Shown here in pieces: positions 61,009-64,000 of a stretch of DNA of 64,000 nt. How positions within the stretch are numbered: position 1 is the stretch's first letter; every line of letters begins with the position of its first letter. The translations under genes were made by a program, and so were the position numbers. Origin of the DNA: Gemmataceae bacterium (GTDB lineage: Bacteria > Planctomycetota > Planctomycetia > Gemmatales > Gemmataceae); contig JAHBXO010000002.1 in assembly GCA_019636445.1 (NCBI GenBank), positions 1 to 64,000 on the forward strand, read 5' to 3'. Under the pieces are notes generated by a model. The model was not told where the DNA came from. It saw only the letters and a program-made list of their open reading frames with translations, and made no database searches.

Positions 61009-61382
61009 GCGGCCCCCTTTCGCCGCGTCTTGGCGCGGATCGCTTCGTCGGGGGTCAGCGCCCGGCCCGGTTGCACGACGCCGAACGCCAGCCCCGGGCC
61101 GCCGTGGCATTCATCCCACAGACCGGCACACGAGGCGCACTCGTGGAAGAACGCACCGCAGCCGAGCACGAACGTTCGCCAGAGCGGCGGCGATTCGCCG
61201 CGGACGCACGGCGTCGCGAAGCCGCAGTGCCCGCAGGCGATCACCCAGCTCGTCCGGGCGGGAGCGGGGTAGGCCTCGCCGGTGAACAACTCTCGGCCGG
61301 CCTCGACCGCTTCGCGGTACACCGCGACGCGGCGGGCACGTTCGGCCGTTTCGAATTCGGTTTTGCGAGCTCGCGGTTTCAC
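61005..61382 (-). CDS. Zinc-ribbon phage protein (paralogue of the gene at 59614)
   Basis: 125 residues from GTG 61382 (GTGA overlap). A basic helical N terminus (RARKTEFETAERARRVAVYR) precedes a ribbon formed by ACGHCGFATPCVRGESP and HECASCAGLWDECHG. It is a diverged duplicate of the 59614-59961 product. Likely a small nucleic-acid or protein-binding module. Confidence 0.65.
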   Translation of the reverse strand: MKPRARKTEFETAERARRVAVYREAVEAGRELFTGEAYPAPARTSWVIACGHCGFATPCVRGESPPLWRTFVLGCGAFFHECASCAGLWDECHGGPGLAFGVVQPGRALTPDEAIRAKTRRKGAA

Positions 61383-61825
61383 GCGGCACCGCCTTCCGCC
61401 GCGACCTGACGGATCAGCCCCGATTGGATCAGTTCCCCGCCTACCGACCGGGACCAGAATTCGTTACCCCAGTCGATCGGCTTCACGATTCGTGGTTCGT
61501 GCTGGTACTCGATCACGAACGGCTTGCAGTCGCGACCCGTGAACCACGCGCCGGCAATGAGGTCGCCGAGCGTGGTCCCCTGCCCGGGCCTGGCGAACCG
61601 ATCGAGGCCGTAGACCAGCTCGACGGCTCCGCTCGCAAGCGTGGCCGCGACCCAGCCCATCACCTGGTGCGGTTGGTTGAGATGGAGCGATCCCATGCAA
61701 AGCTTGCGATCCTGGTCGAGCCAGACCGCCAAGTGCGGGAATACGCCCTTCGCATTGATCGAAGTCTCGACCATGCGATGGAAGACTTCGGGAAGCGGTG
61801 CGGGGATTTTCTTCTTGGCCTTCAT
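61379..61825 (-). CDS. Early phage protein, function unknown
   Basis: 148 residues from ATG 61825. Readable phrases are KGVFPHLAVWLDQDRKLCMG, QVMGWVAATLASGAVELVYG and TTLGDLIAGAWFTGRDCKPF, a mixed alpha/beta domain. It ends VAAEGGAA and overlaps the next gene by 4 bp. The surrounding frame extends to 62491 as a shadow. No family is recognised. Confidence 0.6.
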   Translation of the reverse strand: MKAKKKIPAPLPEVFHRMVETSINAKGVFPHLAVWLDQDRKLCMGSLHLNQPHQVMGWVAATLASGAVELVYGLDRFARPGQGTTLGDLIAGAWFTGRDCKPFVIEYQHEPRIVKPIDWGNEFWSRSVGGELIQSGLIRQVAAEGGAA

Positions 61826-62484
61826 GCGGCACCGCCTTCCGCCGGCAGCAGCGCCACGGCCTGAGCGTACGCGCGGCGCAGGTCCTCGATCCGGTTGCCG
61901 TCGCAGTCGTCGCACTGCGATTCGAGTAGCGGCAGGCCGCTCTCGATCGAGGAGAGGATCTCCTCCCGCGTCGCGGTTCGACCTTCGCGCCAGAACGACA
62001 GCGACGTCGGCGCGAACAGCCGGAGGAGCACGTCGCCCCGGCCGTCCGGCACGACCTCCGAGCCGGTCGTCTCGTACAGCACAGAGACCCCGGGGTTCCG
62101 GGCGATTGCGAACCCCGGACCGTCCGCGAGCGTGCCGGGCAGGTCGTTCTCGCGCCGCTTCGCGTGCGGCCGCGAGAGGAACGGACAGGCCCGCACGGAA
62201 TACTCCGCACACTCGCGGTGCGACGGTGGCTCGGCCGAGACGCGGTTGACGAGGCACATGGGGCCGATAACGAAAACGGCCCGATCGGGCGCGATCCCGC
62301 GACCGCAAACCCAGCAACAGCCGGTCGCGATCGCGAGGATACGCTTGCGGGCGTCCATCACGCGCGGGTCGGGCTTGCCGTTGACCTTCGCGACGAACCA
62401 CGGCAGCGGATAGCCGCGATCGTCGAGAGGCAGGTGGGCCATTCGGGCAGGCAGAGGAGGTAGGTCGGAGCGGTACTTGCTCAC
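61822..62484 (-). CDS. Phage zinc-binding protein with CWVCG...GPMC...H..C motif
   Basis: 220 residues from GTG 62484. The central cysteine/histidine set is ATGCCWVCGRGIAPDRAVFV, IGPMCLVNRVSAEPPSHREC, YSVRACPFLSRP. The same CWVCG..GPMC.VNR.SAEPP.H..CA....CPFL layout is familiar to me from phage proteins of unknown role and probably binds zinc. The C-terminal half is alpha/beta. It ends LPAEGGAA. Confidence 0.65.
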   Translation of the reverse strand: MSKYRSDLPPLPARMAHLPLDDRGYPLPWFVAKVNGKPDPRVMDARKRILAIATGCCWVCGRGIAPDRAVFVIGPMCLVNRVSAEPPSHRECAEYSVRACPFLSRPHAKRRENDLPGTLADGPGFAIARNPGVSVLYETTGSEVVPDGRGDVLLRLFAPTSLSFWREGRTATREEILSSIESGLPLLESQCDDCDGNRIEDLRRAYAQAVALLPAEGGAA

Positions 62485-62879
62485 GCGGCACCGCCTTCCG
62501 CAGCGGCGGCCTCGGCGAGCTGGTAGCCCCGCCAGGTCTCGATCCACTCGTCGATCTCGCCGGCCGTGATCGACCAACTCGACGACGGCCAGCGGCCGAC
62601 GACGGCGACGCGGAAGTCCTGGTACAGGTCCTGAGCCATGTCGAGGCCGCCGGGCGACTCGCCGAGCAGCTCGACGAGGATCGCCAAGGCGAGCTGCGTC
62701 GGGCCGCTGCCGCGATAGCCCCATTCGAATCCGTCGGGCGAGTGGAGCCGGAGGTCCGTGCGGGGCGGGAGCTCGGAGGCCGTGCCGTCGGCGAACAGGC
62801 GCAGCACGATCACGCCTTCGTCGACCCGGTAGCCGACGAAGGCCACCGCGCGACGCGGCCGGGTTGGGGTCGGTTTCAT
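62481..62879 (-). CDS. DUF6166-like phage protein
   Basis: 132 residues from ATG 62879. It has the family layout VAFVGYRVDEGVIVLRLFAD, SPDGFEWGYRGSGPTQLALA and SSWSITAGEIDEWIETW. SP.GFEWGY.GSGP.QLALA is its hallmark. Function unknown; common in phages and mobile DNA. A second, more diverged copy is at 59958-60395. It ends AAAEGGAA and is coupled to both neighbours. Confidence 0.7.
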   Translation of the reverse strand: MKPTPTRPRRAVAFVGYRVDEGVIVLRLFADGTASELPPRTDLRLHSPDGFEWGYRGSGPTQLALAILVELLGESPGGLDMAQDLYQDFRVAVVGRWPSSSWSITAGEIDEWIETWRGYQLAEAAAAEGGAA

Positions 62880-63520
62880 CCCGCACCGCCTTGCCGGCGC
62901 GGCGTCGTGGGCTTCGGGTCGAGAGGCAGGATGGCAGGTTCGTCAGAGGGGGATTGCGGATCCCTGGAAGTGGCTTCGTCGTCGACCTTCGATTCCCCGC
63001 ACTGCCATTCCTCCGGGAAGAAGAAACGGGTGAGTGCGGCACCGACGTCGAAGGACCGCGGGACAGGAAAGGCGGGCGTGTGAGGTCCGCCGGCGGGATC
63101 GATGGCGACGCTCAACTGGTCGCGATGCGTCGAGATCTCGACGACGAGACCGAGGTTCCGATCGTTCTGGAATTTGCCCAGCGAGTAGTGCGGGATCGCG
63201 AGGATCTCAGGATCCCACGATTCGATCGGCGATCGCTTCGCCGCAGCGATGCCACCTCGCGATCGGTAGACGAGGATCGCCGCGTAGTGTTGCCGGTAGG
63301 GCTTCGAGAACTTGCATCGCGGGCAGTTCTCGCCGTAGCAGCCGCGAGTGATTCGCTTGCCGACGAGTTGGTCGTGGTGGTAGTGCGTGAAGTACGTCTT
63401 CGGCGGGCCGAGCAGGATCGCGACGATCGGCGGATTGGGCTTGCGAAGGATGTTCGGCATCCGTTCGCCGGGCGATTCGCCCGAGGCCTCGACGGGCCTG
63501 GGAAGGGGCATGCGCGTCAT
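62876..63520 (-). CDS. First gene of the early operon: phage protein with cysteine motif
   Basis: 214 residues from ATG 63520. A basic start leads to ILLGPPKTYFTHYHHDQLVG, then GCYGENCPRCKFSKPYRQHY (a probable zinc site) and GKFQNDRNLGLVVEIS. The C-terminal 50 residues are acidic/proline-rich and look disordered. It is the first minus-strand gene after the control region. No family name is claimed. Confidence 0.65.
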   Translation of the reverse strand: MTRMPLPRPVEASGESPGERMPNILRKPNPPIVAILLGPPKTYFTHYHHDQLVGKRITRGCYGENCPRCKFSKPYRQHYAAILVYRSRGGIAAAKRSPIESWDPEILAIPHYSLGKFQNDRNLGLVVEISTHRDQLSVAIDPAGGPHTPAFPVPRSFDVGAALTRFFFPEEWQCGESKVDDEATSRDPQSPSDEPAILPLDPKPTTPRRQGGAG

Positions 63521-63756
63521 GGCGCGTCTCGTGTTGCCGCTGGACCCGGTTCGCTTGCGTTTGGAGCGACCCGTCTCTTCCGCCCAACGTTCGAAGGCAA
63601 CGAGCCCTCGGCTTGATCGTCGGCAGTCGATGCGGTCAGTCAGCGTCGAAGAGTCTAACCAAGCCGGCGCGCGGTTTCAAGGTGGCGGGCCGGATTTTCG
63701 TTTCGACCCGCGGTCCCTGCGGCTCGCCCACGTGCGTGTTCACGGTTTTTGGAGAT

Positions 63757-63792
63757 GGTTGTGATCACGTTATCACAACCACAACCACAACC
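63757..63792. promoter_or_regulatory. Operator-like palindrome with ACAACC repeats
   Basis: GGTTGTGAT (63757-63765) and ATCACAACC (63772-63780) form a perfect inverted repeat around CACGTT. Three tandem copies of ACAACC run from 63775 to 63792, so the right arm overlaps the first copy. This is a plausible dimer-binding site next to the early promoter. Confidence 0.6.
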
Positions 63793-63803
63793 GTGTTCAT
63801 GTT

Positions 63804-63830
63804 CAACGGGCGCTGGTGTCCGGCCCGTTG
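63804..63830. repeat. Inverted repeat CAACGGGC / GCCCGTTG
   Basis: CAACGGGC (63804-63811) and GCCCGTTG (63823-63830) pair perfectly around an 11-nt loop. It may be a terminator-like hairpin or a protein-binding site between the two operator groups. Confidence 0.5.
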
Positions 63831-63849
63831 ATCAACGGACGACAGATCC

Positions 63850-63909
63850 GCGCCCATACGGGCGCAGGTCGCGCCCGTATACGGGCGCAGGTCGCGCCCG
63901 TATGGGCGC
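63850..63909. promoter_or_regulatory. Tripartite operator-like array
   Basis: Three near-identical palindromes: GCGCCCATACGGGCGC (63850-63865), GCGCCCGTATACGGGCGC (63871-63888) and GCGCCCGTATGGGCGC (63894-63909), separated by AGGTC. Centres are exactly 22 bp apart. The first and third are reverse complements of each other, and the middle is a perfect palindrome. This resembles the three-operator layout of lambdoid repressors or origin iterons. Confidence 0.75.
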
Positions 63910-63936
63910 GGGGTCCTTGCGCGGCCAAAATCGACC

Positions 63937-63972
63937 CGGAAAAATTCCCAAGCTCCTGCCGGAATTTTTCCG
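63937..63972. repeat. Perfect 12-bp inverted repeat CGGAAAAATTCC / GGAATTTTTCCG
   Basis: Arms 63937-63948 and 63961-63972 with a 12-nt spacer. The AT-rich arms stand out in this GC-rich DNA. It could be a terminator for a leftward or rightward transcript, an operator or an unwinding element. Confidence 0.6.
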
Positions 63973-64000
63973 AAATCGGGGGTAGACGGCTGCAGGGAAC

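Larger units (their letters stand above)
60700..62501 (-). repeat. Recurring gene-junction cassette GGAAGGNGGTGCCGC-start
   Basis: On the minus strand nearly the same ~18 bp precedes and overlaps successive starts: 60701-60720, 61380-61400, 61823-61842 and 62482-62501, with weaker forms at 60395 and 62879. Each encodes the C-terminal EGGAA of one gene, supplies a GGTG-type ribosome site and ends in the 4-bp stop/start overlap with the next. Confidence 0.7.
30601..64000. mobile_element. Lambda/HK97-like temperate siphophage (prophage, incomplete at right edge)
   Basis: The element begins at the tRNA-Pro fragment. It contains an integrase and a full head-tail morphogenesis module in canonical order on the minus strand: terminase, gpW-position gene, portal, protease/capsid, cement, connectors, tube, chaperones, tape measure, fibre. 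Early DNA-handling genes and a control region with operator-like palindromes follow. Essential modules appear intact, with no visible frameshift or IS. The right attachment site and the repressor lie outside the window. Confidence 0.93.
63521..64000. promoter_or_regulatory. Early-operon control region without genes
   Basis: About 480 bp with no supported gene. It contains four groups of inverted or tandem repeats, listed separately, in the stretch 63757-63972. It should hold the promoter of the minus-strand early operon and the operators of the phage repressor, which is not in the window. Confidence 0.6.

Noticed and set aside
63850-63909. Repeat array as a CRISPR
   Set aside because: Units are palindromic, only three in number, and the 5-bp spacers are identical, so this is an operator or iteron-like array.

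Overview
The window is GC-rich DNA that reads like a planctomycete chromosome, most likely of the Gemmataceae. This placing is inferred from gene content and style, not from a database match. The content includes GAF-domain HlyD adaptors, secreted multiheme cytochromes, NHL and HEAT repeat proteins, and a CxYWG-type secreted cysteine protein. Translation starts are often GTG or TTG, and genes frequently overlap by 4 bp.

From 1 to about 30.6 kb is ordinary host chromosome. It holds an adaptor of an export system, a bifunctional acyltransferase/acyl-ACP synthetase, a RidA protein, an NHL propeller, a HEAT repeat protein and a ParE-type toxin-antitoxin pair. Next come glycyl-tRNA synthetase (with a striking low-GC central patch), chorismate synthase, threonine aldolase, an M16 peptidase coupled to a UVR-motif protein, and a tetraheme cytochrome fused to a metallophosphatase-like domain. 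The stretch ends with a small C-type cytochrome, a TPR membrane protein, an AI-2E family transporter, folD overlapping a sirtuin, and a PMT-type glycosyltransferase.

At 30601-30642 lies the 3' portion, on the minus strand, of a tRNA-Pro(GGG) gene without its 5' half. It marks the host/prophage boundary. From there to the end of the window is a lambda/HK97-like temperate siphophage. The integrase (+ strand) sits beside the attachment site. Every other phage gene except one 80-codon ORF is on the minus strand, so the programme reads from 63.5 kb down to 32.6 kb. It starts with a tightly overlapping run of small, often zinc-ribbon, early genes and a Rad52-like annealing protein. A CsrA homologue, a sigma-like regulator and an Hjc-like nuclease follow. 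Packaging and head genes come next: GpA-type terminase, portal, a fused S49 protease/Mu gpT-type capsid protein and a cement protein. Then come connectors, the tail tube, tail assembly chaperones, the tape measure and a large polyproline-linked fibre-like protein. Last is a cluster of signal-peptide/membrane proteins that includes a papain-like cysteine protease.

The right end (63.75-63.97 kb) is a non-coding control region. It carries three evenly spaced 16-18 bp palindromes arranged like a tripartite phage operator, plus three other inverted repeats. The repressor, the rest of the replication genes and the reconstituted tRNA-Pro should lie beyond base 64000.
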